Positions 27,517 to 34,967 of a stretch of 44,678 nt of DNA are shown piece after piece. The DNA lies in contig JAQVXD010000021.1 in assembly GCA_028709385.1 (NCBI GenBank), forward strand, positions 1 to 44,678, in the 5' to 3' direction. Position 1 is the first letter of the stretch; the number at the start of each line of letters is the position of its first letter. The position numbers and the translations under genes are program-made. This stretch comes from Fermentimonas sp. (GTDB taxonomy: Bacteria; Bacteroidota; Bacteroidia; Bacteroidales; Dysgonomonadaceae). The notes under the pieces are model-generated. The model made no database searches and had not been told where the DNA came from. It saw only the letters and a list, made by a program, of their open reading frames with translations.

Positions 27517-28818
27517 TCATAACAAATCGATTTCCAGAACATAATCAATTTCATCCGGAACTTCGCTTAAGTTAATAAGTACACCCTTATCTGCAGGAAT
27601 ATATTGAATTGGTTTCTCATCAATAAACCTTTTAACAGAGATAATATCTTTATCAATTATTGGCAAATACAGAAAATCATCCTTTAGGTTTAGTATATGC
27701 ACATAGAGCTTATTGTCTTTTTGTGTTGTAACACCCCAGTCACGGGGAGCAATAAAACCACCTCGGGTTTCGTAGATTGTCTCGCCATACTCTTTAAGCC
27801 ATTTTCCGATTGCATTATACCTTTCGATAGCAATATCAGGGAACTCTCCATTAGGGCGAGGTCCTACATTCATTAAAAGATTAGCATTATTACCTGCTGC
27901 CTTAATCAAATAATGGATCAATTCTTTTTCCGATTTATAATCCTTATCTGTTATACTATAACCCCATGTTCGGTTCATAGTTTCACATGTTTCGAGAGGC
28001 AGTTGTCCGACTGTTGCAGTCGAAGAATATCCCGATTGATTCTGACCGGGTAAATCTTTTTCAAATGTTTGCCCATCCTCCCCTTCAATAGGCGCAAGGT
28101 GGTGATTGTTTATAATCAAACATCCGGGCTGAATTGCATGTATATGGTCATATATTTCTCTTATCTTCCAATCAAAATCTTCCGGTTGATCCCACATACC
28201 ATCAAACCATATTGCTCCGATTTCACCGTAATTTGTCAATAGTTCAGTTAGTTGATTCAGCATAAAGCTGTGGTAGGTTTCCCACTCCCCATTTTGAGTA
28301 CGACCCACTCCGCGACCAGTTCTGCCAATTGGGAAATAATCATCCCTGCTCCAGTCGAGCAGAGAGTAGTAAAAGTGAAGCTTAATATCCTGTTTATGAC
28401 ACTCTTCTGCAAGTTCTTTTATTACATCACGCTTGAAAGGAGTGGCATCAACTATATTATAAGGTGACTGCTTTGTACCGAACATTGAAAAGCCGTCGTG
28501 ATGGCGCGAAGTAATGCAGATATACTTGGCACCCGATGCTTTTACATCCGAGACCCATTTGGCAGCACTGAACTCTGAAGGATAAAAGCCTTGGGCTAAA
28601 AGTGCATACTCTTCATAGTTGAGGTTTTTATTATTCATGATCCATTCACCGTCTGCCATCATACTGTAAATTCCCCAATGAATAAAAACTCCAAATTTCA
28701 TATCTTGAAACTCCTTCCTGTTTGCAAGATTTTCTTCTGTGGGTACATAACTTTGTTGTGCTGATGCTCCGAGACTTATTATATACATTGCTAAAAGTAT
28801 TGTTATAAAGTGTTTCAT
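27517..28818 (-). CDS. Secreted alpha-L-fucosidase (glycoside hydrolase family 29)
   Basis: Retaining exo-fucosidase of 433 aa with a signal peptide (FITILLAMYIISLGASAQQ). The barrel has the family motifs FGVFIHWGIYS (42-52), ITSRHHDGFSMF (102-113) and the nucleophile D206 in GAIWFDGMWD. Signature segments ANLLMNVGPRPNGEFP and the C-terminal small beta domain complete it. It cleaves terminal fucose from glycans such as host-type or algal oligosaccharides; linkage preference cannot be read. It lies 11 bases after a secreted protein of unknown function, probably in one transcript. Confidence 0.94.
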   Translation of the reverse strand: MKHFITILLAMYIISLGASAQQSYVPTEENLANRKEFQDMKFGVFIHWGIYSMMADGEWIMNNKNLNYEEYALLAQGFYPSEFSAAKWVSDVKASGAKYICITSRHHDGFSMFGTKQSPYNIVDATPFKRDVIKELAEECHKQDIKLHFYYSLLDWSRDDYFPIGRTGRGVGRTQNGEWETYHSFMLNQLTELLTNYGEIGAIWFDGMWDQPEDFDWKIREIYDHIHAIQPGCLIINNHHLAPIEGEDGQTFEKDLPGQNQSGYSSTATVGQLPLETCETMNRTWGYSITDKDYKSEKELIHYLIKAAGNNANLLMNVGPRPNGEFPDIAIERYNAIGKWLKEYGETIYETRGGFIAPRDWGVTTQKDNKLYVHILNLKDDFLYLPIIDKDIISVKRFIDEKPIQYIPADKGVLINLSEVPDEIDYVLEIDLL

Positions 28819-28829
28819 AGAATTGATGT

Positions 28830-29486
28830 TTATTTTGAATTTGATTCGATATAGTGAATTAACTCTTTTACAGACTCATAATTATCAAAATCCAGATTAT
28901 GTTCTTTAATAAAACTATTGTATAAATCTCTGTTTTTGCCGTAGAAACGCTTCAATTGCCTTTCTGATCTGATCTCTTTTACTCCTGAACCATTATCAAT
29001 CCAATACACATTAAAGAGTTTTATCTTATAATCATCAGGCAGCTCTAATTTATGCCACATTCCGCCATCTAATATGCTTGAATAGATATCAACTGCCGAG
29101 GTTTGGCTGGTACCTCCATATCCGGCCGGTTTTCCGGGAAGAAGCAATCTGCATTTATGTTCAATATAAAGTTTATAACCATTACCTTCTGACACTTCCA
29201 CGAATTTGTTTTTGTTGTTTAGAACAAATTTTCTGTTTGCAATAAATACAGAATCAAGGTTATTAATTGTTACTTCAGCAAATGCTAAGATCTGTCCTCC
29301 CTGATCAAATAGCATCTCTTCAGTAACCAAGTTATAGTTTAGTAGCGCCGGATTTTCTTCTCCGCTTTTCATGAGAACAACTCCTTGTGTGAATTCAGGA
29401 AAAAGGTAGTGTGATAAAGCTTTCTGTGACAATACAGAAAAAGTTGTTAAAAATATTAGTGTTAATAATAAGGTTGTTCGTTTCAT
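28830..29486 (-). CDS. Secreted protein of unknown function
   Basis: 218 aa from the ATG at 29486; the frame is open to a TTG at 29546, but the ATG gives a clean signal peptide (TLLLTLIFLTTFSVLSQ). After cleavage the protein begins ALSHYLFPEFTQGVVLMKSG and continues with a beta-rich region and a charged, helical C-terminal third (KRFYGKNRDLYNSFIKEH). The pattern resembles uncharacterised Bacteroidota secreted proteins; I recognise no catalytic motif. It is just upstream of the fucosidase gene on the same strand. Confidence 0.85.
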   Translation of the reverse strand: MKRTTLLLTLIFLTTFSVLSQKALSHYLFPEFTQGVVLMKSGEENPALLNYNLVTEEMLFDQGGQILAFAEVTINNLDSVFIANRKFVLNNKNKFVEVSEGNGYKLYIEHKCRLLLPGKPAGYGGTSQTSAVDIYSSILDGGMWHKLELPDDYKIKLFNVYWIDNGSGVKEIRSERQLKRFYGKNRDLYNSFIKEHNLDFDNYESVKELIHYIESNSK

Positions 29487-29617
29487 ATTTGTTAAAAAGT
29501 TAACGCACAAAACACTGAAAAGGTATCCCTTAACAGCTTTAATCAATGAATAGAAGATTGTAAAGATAAACTATAATTTTGTAAAAATAAAAGAATTAAC
29601 ATCGAACAGTAAACAGG

Positions 29618-29648
29618 ATTGAACTTTTAAATTATTTACTTAACTTTG
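29618..29648 (+). promoter_or_regulatory. Promoter of the HerA-like ATPase gene
   Basis: ATTG at 29618-29621 and TAACTTTG at 29641-29648, separated by 19 bases, match the Bacteroidota -33/-7 promoter. The start codon is 30 bases further on. Confidence 0.6.
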
Positions 29649-29678
29649 TTCCATTAACAAACCTAAATTCTTTTCAGT

Positions 29679-31217
29679 ATGTTTGACAACAGCAAACGCG
29701 CTTTTATAGCCATTAATGATGAATCCGAGGTGTGTCTGATACCTAAAATGGCAAACCGTCACGGACTAATTACAGGAGCTACAGGTACCGGTAAGACAGT
29801 TACACTGCAGACTCTGTCTGAGACTTTCAGTGAGATGGGAGTACCTGTATTTGCTGCTGACATGAAAGGAGATCTTTCAGGAGTAGCAAAAGTTGGAGGA
29901 AATAAAGAAAGTGTTAATAAAAGAGTTGATGGTTATAATCTTAAAGACAAAGGGTTTGAGTATAAACCTTTTCCTGTACGTTTCTGGGATGTATTCGGAG
30001 AACAGGGACATCCTGTAAGAACTACTGTTACCTCAATGGGCCCTCTTTTGCTTGAGAGACTTCTTGGACTTAATGAAACACAGGGTGCTATACTCACAAT
30101 GGCTTTCAAAATTGCTGATGACAGCAATCTTCTTATTCTGGATCTTAAAGATCTTCAAAAGATGCTGCAGTTCATAGGTGATAACCGTAAAGAATTTACG
30201 ACTAAATACGGCAACATATCTCCGGCAAGTATTGGTGCTATACAACGAGGTTTAATGAGACTTGAAAGTGAAGGGGCTGATAAATTTTTCGGTGAACCTG
30301 ACCTGGAGATAACCGACTTTATCCAAACAGAACAAGGCAAAGGTGTAATTAACATACTTGCTGCTGATAAACTTATGAACTCACCCAGAGTGTACACCAC
30401 TTTTCTTTTGTGGTTACTCGACGATTTATACGAAACACTTCCGGAAGTGGGTGATCTTGAGAAGCCAAAACTTGTTTTCTTTTTTGATGAAGCTCACTTG
30501 CTGTTTAACGATATGCCAAATTCGTTGCTGGAGAAAGTGGAACAAATTGTTAGACTAATTCGATCAAAAGGAGTAGGAGTTTATTTTTGTACTCAGAATC
30601 CTGCAGACATTCCACAGACAATTTTAGGTCAGCTTGGTAATAGAGTTCAGCATGCTCTGAGGGCATATACTCCTAACGACCAGAAAGCCGTTAAGGTGGC
30701 AGCAAATACATTCAGGGCAAATCCTAAGTTTGAAACAGAAGAAGCAATTACACAACTTAATACAGGTGAAGCTCTTGTTTCTTTCCTCGATGAGAAAGGT
30801 GCTCCTCAAATGGTGGAAAGAGCCAATATACTGCCTCCGCAGGGACAAATTGGACCAATTACTGTAGGCGAAAGAGACCAGATTATCAGAAGATCTCTTA
30901 TTTACGGTGTCTATGAAGAACTGATCGACAGAGAGTCTGCATACGAAATACTATCCCAAAAACAAGATCTTCTGGCTGAAGAGCGACGTATGGCTGCTGA
31001 AGAGAAAGAACGCATCCGAATTCAGAAAGAAGAAGAGAAAGCAGCCAGAGAAGCTGAAAGAGCTAAAAGGGCAGATGCAAGAAGAAGAAAAGAAGAACAG
31101 GGTATTTTAGGTGAACTCTTACAACAGGTGGGTAAAAGCACAACGCGTCAAATCAGCTATCAACTCGGAAAAACAATTTCCCGTGGATTGCTGGGAGGGC
31201 TTTTTGGCAAGAGATAA
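29679..31217 (+). CDS. HerA-like ATPase, DUF853 family
   Basis: P-loop ATPase of 512 aa in the HerA/FtsK group (COG0433). Walker A GATGTGKT is at 33-40 and Walker [13 protein letters not shown] near 266-277. An arginine-bearing segment with sensor-like [12 protein letters not shown] lies near 300. After the ATPase fold there is a strongly charged helical region (about 420-475, rich in Glu, Arg and Lys), then a glycine-rich end ([10 protein letters not shown]). Cellular function is poorly defined; a DNA-translocating or remodelling role is the family-level guess. No HerA partner nuclease NurA is adjacent. It is followed 17 bases later by a lipoprotein gene. Confidence 0.9.
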   Translation: MFDNSKRAFIAINDESEVCLIPKMANRHGLITGATGTGKTVTLQTLSETFSEMGVPVFAADMKGDLSGVAKVGGNKESVNKRVDGYNLKDKGFEYKPFPVRFWDVFGEQGHPVRTTVTSMGPLLLERLLGLNETQGAILTMAFKIADDSNLLILDLKDLQKMLQFIGDNRKEFTTKYGNISPASIGAIQRGLMRLESEGADKFFGEPDLEITDFIQTEQGKGVINILAADKLMNSPRVYTTFLLWLLDDLYETLPEVGDLEKPKLVFFFDEAHLLFNDMPNSLLEKVEQIVRLIRSKGVGVYFCTQNPADIPQTILGQLGNRVQHALRAYTPNDQKAVKVAANTFRANPKFETEEAITQLNTGEALVSFLDEKGAPQMVERANILPPQGQIGPITVGERDQIIRRSLIYGVYEELIDRESAYEILSQKQDLLAEERRMAAEEKERIRIQKEEEKAAREAERAKRADARRRKEEQGILGELLQQVGKSTTRQISYQLGKTISRGLLGGLFGKR

Positions 31218-31234
31218 TAAACAATTAGAAATAG

Positions 31235-31921
31235 ATGATTTTAAATATTTTCAGAAATTATATATCTAAAACTACATTTACAGCTTCATTAATATCACTG
31301 ATGTTTTTGTTTAACGGCTGCAGTTATCCGGATAAGACGTTTAAATATCAGAGCGGAGATCTGCTCTTTTCTGTTGGCTCAAGTGATTCAGACTTCACTT
31401 CTGCTATACAGGAAAGCACATCTAAGAACGATGAAATACCCTATTCACACGTTGGAATTGTTTCTGTAGAAGATGATACAATTTTTGTGATTGAAGCAAC
31501 GACAAAGGGCGGCGTCATTAAAAGTACTCTGGAGGAATTCTTTGCTGAAGCTGCAGATATTGACGGTAAAAAGTTAATTGCGGTAGGCAGACTGATTCCT
31601 GAATTACGATATACTATACCCGAGGCCTTGAAAACTGCATCTACACATATGGGAAAGGAATACGATTATTTTTATGACGAGTGTAACGACTCATTTTATT
31701 GTAGTGAGTTAGTTAGATTTTCATTTATTGATTCTACAGGGAATCATATTTTTGAACCACTCGAGATGTCATTTAAGAATAAAGAGTCCGGCGAATCAGA
31801 TCCATTTTGGGAAGCTCATTTTCAAAAGCTAAATACTGATGTACCTGAAGGACAGCCCGGAACTAATCCTGCAGACATGGCAAAACTACAAGAGATAAAT
31901 ATAATACACACATTTTTCTAA
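31235..31921 (+). CDS. YiiX/YebB-like permuted NlpC/P60 lipoprotein
   Basis: 228 aa. An N-terminal lipoprotein signal peptide ends in the lipobox LFNGC (C29), so it is predicted to be anchored in the envelope. The mature part shows the YiiX pattern: QSGDLLFSVGSSDSDF near 39, conserved His in YSHVGIV (H72), an acidic residue in FVIEATTKGG (E87), and nucleophile C156 in FYCSELVRFSF. This is the circularly permuted order of NlpC/P60 cysteine peptidases or amidases. The true substrate is unknown; a peptidoglycan peptide or lipid amide is possible. It is probably transcribed with the upstream ATPase gene. Confidence 0.87.
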   Translation: MILNIFRNYISKTTFTASLISLMFLFNGCSYPDKTFKYQSGDLLFSVGSSDSDFTSAIQESTSKNDEIPYSHVGIVSVEDDTIFVIEATTKGGVIKSTLEEFFAEAADIDGKKLIAVGRLIPELRYTIPEALKTASTHMGKEYDYFYDECNDSFYCSELVRFSFIDSTGNHIFEPLEMSFKNKESGESDPFWEAHFQKLNTDVPEGQPGTNPADMAKLQEINIIHTFF

Positions 31922-31929
31922 TTAAACAT

Positions 31930-31937
31930 TATCTTTG
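31930..31937 (+). promoter_or_regulatory. Putative -7 element of the DUF368 gene
   Basis: TATCTTTG, an exact TAnnTTTG match, 17 bases before the start codon and 9 bases after the previous stop. No -33 TTTG at standard spacing. Confidence 0.45.
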
Positions 31938-31954
31938 TCAAAATAAATAAAGTA

Positions 31955-32893
31955 ATGATAGAGCAAACTAGTGAAGAAACCCCAGAGCTGAAATCTAAGG
32001 ATAATAAAGGTGTAAAACATATTAACCCAATTTCTGACTGGTTTATACGACTATTAAAAGGTGCACTTGTGGGTGTTGGATTTATACTTCCCGGACTTTC
32101 AGGTGGTGTTTTAGCTGTTATTTTCGGAATATATGATCCACTGATAAGATTTCTGGCTAATCTGAAACATAATTTTGTAAAAAATGTCATGTTTTTCCTG
32201 CCTGTTGCAATTGGTGCTGCCATTGGTATAGTTCTCTTTGCAGTAGTTGTAGAAAAAGCATTCGGAAAATATGCTGCACAATTCGTTTGTCTTTTTGTCG
32301 GATTTGTAGCAGGTACATTCCCTTCACTATATAAGACTGCAGGTAAACAGGGTAGAAAATCATCTGATAAGGTGATTCTTATAATCTCAACACTGGCTAT
32401 CTTCTCATTAATGCTTGTAGGTGGACGTCAACTAACTGAAGTATCTCCAAATATACTGGTATGGCTTGGATCCGGACTGCTTATGGGTCTTGGGTTGATT
32501 ATACCGGGCATGAGTCCTTCCAACTTTCTTATTTATTTTGGATTGTATGATAAAATGGCAACAGGAATAAAAGATTTTGACTTCTTAGTCATTATTCCTC
32601 TGATTGTTGGATTTGTAATATGTGTTCTGCTATTCGCAAAGGTGGCTGCCTGGCTTTTCAAAAAGTATTACTCAGGAATGTATCATTTTATACTGGGAAT
32701 GGTAGTAGGTTCTTCACTTGCAATCTTTCCTACAGTAGTTTTTCCGGCGTTTTCAGCAGAACAATTAGCAATTACAGGGTTAAGTTTTATAAGCTCACTG
32801 CTATTCTGCCTTATACTGTTCGTTATTGGAACGATAATCTCGTATCAGTTTAGTAAAGTTGAGGAAAAATACCCAAGAGAAGATATATTTTAG
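31955..32893 (+). CDS. DUF368 membrane protein, putative polyprenyl-phosphate transporter
   Basis: 312 aa with about eight or nine membrane helices after a charged 25-residue N-terminus. The two inverted family repeats are visible as LPGLSGGVLAVIFGIYD (near 45-60) and IPGMSPSNFLIYFGLYDKM (near 180-200), each with a Pro-Gly-(Leu/Met)-Ser core. DUF368 proteins have been identified as flippases that return undecaprenyl phosphate across the membrane for reuse in cell-wall and polysaccharide synthesis; that role is assigned here by family. It is preceded by its own promoter element and followed by a convergent gene after 6 bases. Confidence 0.9.
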   Translation: MIEQTSEETPELKSKDNKGVKHINPISDWFIRLLKGALVGVGFILPGLSGGVLAVIFGIYDPLIRFLANLKHNFVKNVMFFLPVAIGAAIGIVLFAVVVEKAFGKYAAQFVCLFVGFVAGTFPSLYKTAGKQGRKSSDKVILIISTLAIFSLMLVGGRQLTEVSPNILVWLGSGLLMGLGLIIPGMSPSNFLIYFGLYDKMATGIKDFDFLVIIPLIVGFVICVLLFAKVAAWLFKKYYSGMYHFILGMVVGSSLAIFPTVVFPAFSAEQLAITGLSFISSLLFCLILFVIGTIISYQFSKVEEKYPREDIF

Positions 32894-32899
32894 AATAAA

Positions 32900-33313
32900 T
32901 TAATCAACCTCTCTGACTACTTTTATTCTGGGATTACGGTCTGTAAGCTCATCAATCATTGCGTCAATATCTGATTGCTTAACCCTTATAACTTCAAAAC
33001 CCCTAACTAAATCTAAACGTAACTGGTTCTTTTTCTGTTTTTTGATACCTAAAATATCGCCAACCGGTATTCGCTTGTTTTTTGTTAAAAACTTTAATAC
33101 AAAATGAATTTCGAGGAAGTTTAGCTCTGTTATTACGTACTCCTTTATTGTTGTGGACATTATAAAAAGTATCGTGAAAACAAAATAAAGTACGTATGAC
33201 CATATATTCGACCATTCAGAAAATTTATAAACAATTATTACTAATAATACCAGGGCAAGAGCTCCCCAGAATAAATTCCCCAGTCCGTTATCTGCTTTAA
33301 ATTTCTTATCCAC
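32900..33313 (-). CDS. PH-domain membrane protein
   Basis: 137 aa with a GTG start at 33313; no ATG is available near the N-terminus, and a -7 element 42 bases upstream supports this start. Two membrane helices (about 13-31 and 38-55) are followed by a beta-rich domain resembling bacterial PH (YyaB/YdbT-type) domains, with the conserved KEYVITELNFLEIHF and RIPVGDILGIK stretches. The C-terminus (DIDAMIDELTDRNPRI) matches the final helix of that domain. Its function is unknown. It is convergent with the DUF368 gene. Confidence 0.78.
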   Translation of the reverse strand: MDKKFKADNGLGNLFWGALALVLLVIIVYKFSEWSNIWSYVLYFVFTILFIMSTTIKEYVITELNFLEIHFVLKFLTKNKRIPVGDILGIKKQKKNQLRLDLVRGFEVIRVKQSDIDAMIDELTDRNPRIKVVREVD

Positions 33314-33354
33314 TTTTCTTAAATATTTTACATTATAAAAGAGTGTCAGCTAAA

Positions 33355-33362
33355 CAAAGATA
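33355..33362 (-). promoter_or_regulatory. Putative -7 element of the PH-domain gene
   Basis: Minus-strand TATCTTTG, an exact match to TAnnTTTG, lies 41 bases upstream of the GTG start. Confidence 0.45.
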
Positions 33363-33377
33363 TAATATTTTCAAGGA

Positions 33378-33428
33378 AACCTGTTAAATAACTTGAATTT
33401 TGTTACTATAGACCAACAGGTTCTTTTT
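33378..33428 (+). other. Long-loop inverted repeat with a T tract
   Basis: AACCTGTT (33378-33385) and AACAGGTT (33415-33422) are perfect 8-base inverted arms, with an inner TAAC/GTTA pair, and are followed by CTTTTTA. It looks like a weak terminator on the + strand, yet no + strand gene ends here. It sits in the divergent spacer between the PH-domain gene and the small periplasmic protein. It could end a small RNA or be a protein-binding site. Confidence 0.3.
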
Positions 33429-33525
33429 ATCGACGAAAAAGTCATTTTAATCTTCAAAGTCTGCATTCACATCTTTAAAACACTGTATATATGCAACTTA
33501 TGCAGTATAAATCAAGTTAAAATGA

Positions 33526-33556
33526 TTTGCGTTGATTAAACATTATCATATATTTG
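33526..33556 (+). promoter_or_regulatory. Promoter of the small basic periplasmic protein gene
   Basis: TTTG at 33526-33529 and TATATTTG at 33549-33556 with a 19-base spacer match both elements of the Bacteroidota promoter. The start codon is 51 bases downstream. Confidence 0.65.
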
Positions 33557-33607
33557 ACTGTCATAACATCGAATTATTTAATTACTCACATTAAAAACAT
33601 CTGTAAA

Positions 33608-34042
33608 ATGAAAAAAGTAACATTAATGCTATTTATGGGAATGTTCCTGTTAAGTGGTGCTTTAGTAGCTCAAACTAATAACGACACTATGAGAGATGCA
33701 AGGCGTCCAAGATACGAAAACCGTTGGACTCCGGAAAGACGTACTCAAATTATGGCTGATCAATTAAAACTAACTGATGCTGAAAAGGCGAAAGTGCAGG
33801 CACTACTCGAAAAAAATGAAAAGGAAAGAGTAGCTCAAGTTGAAGAACAGCGAGCTAAAAGAGAAGAATTAAGAAAAGATCGTGAAGCGAGACGTGCTGA
33901 GATGCAAGGTCTCCGTGAAAAAGCCGTTGCAGAAAACGACGCTGAACTGGAAAAAATCATTGGTAAAGAAAAATTGGATCAATGGAAAAAGTATAGAGAT
34001 GAAAACCGAATGTACAGAAGTGAATCAGGCAGAAGGCGTTAA
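33608..34042 (+). CDS. Small basic periplasmic protein (DUF4890/Spy-like pattern)
   Basis: 144 aa from the ATG at 33608, with a signal peptide (MLFMGMFLLSGALVAQT). The mature protein is almost wholly charged and helical: WTPERRTQIMADQLKLTDAE resembles the LTxxQ-type motif of Spy/CpxP-like proteins. A long Arg/Glu/Lys segment follows (EEQRAKREELRKDREARR), then a LDQWKKYRDENR end. Such proteins are thought to act as periplasmic chaperones or envelope-stress sensors; that is a family-level inference. It has a well-formed promoter of its own and is followed by a strong terminator. Confidence 0.82.
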   Translation: MKKVTLMLFMGMFLLSGALVAQTNNDTMRDARRPRYENRWTPERRTQIMADQLKLTDAEKAKVQALLEKNEKERVAQVEEQRAKREELRKDREARRAEMQGLREKAVAENDAELEKIIGKEKLDQWKKYRDENRMYRSESGRRR

Positions 34043-34083
34043 AACAGATTATTACTGTTCAAAACCAAAGAAGTAAGTAATAG

Positions 34084-34118
34084 GCTGCACTTAATTGTGC
34101 AGCTTATTTTTATTTTAG
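34084..34118. terminator. Intrinsic terminator between convergent genes
   Basis: GCTGCAC (34084-34090), a 6-base loop TTAATT, then GTGCAGC (34097-34103), followed by TTATTTTTATTTT. It serves the small periplasmic protein gene. Read on the other strand it lies just past the solute-binding protein stop but has a poorer T tract. Confidence 0.75.
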
Positions 34119-34955
34119 ATAATACTTGTTGTAGATTTCCCTGAACCTTTCGCTATCTTTAATCGTATTTAACCAGTTGTTCAGACTATCCAATAAATCA
34201 GGGGAATCTCTTCTAATTACCCATGATTCTAATTGAGTAAAACTAATATCAGTATCAATATCAATTTCAGGTAATTTTTCTGAAAGCTTTAATGCAGTTC
34301 TTTCATCACTTACAGTGAAATCGATACTACCTGAGGCAACCATCATAACTAGCTGTTCAGTCTCGTAGGTTGAATCTTTAATTATGAAAATGGTATCCCC
34401 TATTTCATTTGACAGGTTGGTAAGTCTTAGAATTGAAGGAGAATCTTCAGGTACGTGAATACTTTTTTTTGCAAGATCGAGATGTTGTCTGACAGGTTCA
34501 ATACTATCGTTGTGTTCAGCTTTTCGTTGAATTAAAACCAATTTGTTTAGTGTGATGGGGTCTGTGAAATAAAACAACTCACGCAGTTCAGAGTTAACCG
34601 CTATATTGCGGGCTACTATATCATATTTCTGCGATTGAAGACCTTTTAAATTATCATCCAGACTATTTTCAAGAATTATATTGACTTCAACATTCCAGTC
34701 ATCTTCCAGTGCTTTCATCATCTCATATTGAAAGCCTGCAACCGAATCACCTGAAATAAAATAGCCTATGGGGTTGTAATCTGTTACCACATTAAATACT
34801 CCCGAATCAATTATCTCAGTATAATCACGAGTTTTAAGTACTTCATCACGGTTTTTAATATTCACGATTAATATTACTGATACAATAATGAATAACAGTG
34901 ACAGTAAATAGATAATGAGATGTTTTTTAATACGTATGAATGCAGATTTACTCAA
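34110..34955 (-). CDS. Membrane-anchored family 3 solute-binding protein
   Basis: 281 aa from a TTG at 34955; no ATG exists upstream in the frame, which opens straight after the stop of the porin gene. One N-terminal membrane helix (about 12-31) acts as a signal anchor. The rest is a periplasmic binding-protein fold of the amino-acid type: GVFNVVTDYNPIGYFI, AGFQYEMMKALEDDWNV, and YDIVARNIAVNSELRELFYFTDP. The end FREIYNKYYLK matches the last helix of family 3. It resembles the sensor half of the lytic transglycosylase MltF, but the catalytic domain is missing. There is no adjacent permease or kinase, so its job is unclear. Only 12 bases separate it from the porin stop. Confidence 0.82.
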   Translation of the reverse strand: MSKSAFIRIKKHLIIYLLSLLFIIVSVILIVNIKNRDEVLKTRDYTEIIDSGVFNVVTDYNPIGYFISGDSVAGFQYEMMKALEDDWNVEVNIILENSLDDNLKGLQSQKYDIVARNIAVNSELRELFYFTDPITLNKLVLIQRKAEHNDSIEPVRQHLDLAKKSIHVPEDSPSILRLTNLSNEIGDTIFIIKDSTYETEQLVMMVASGSIDFTVSDERTALKLSEKLPEIDIDTDISFTQLESWVIRRDSPDLLDSLNNWLNTIKDSERFREIYNKYYLK

Positions 34956-34967
34956 TTCAGGTGATAA

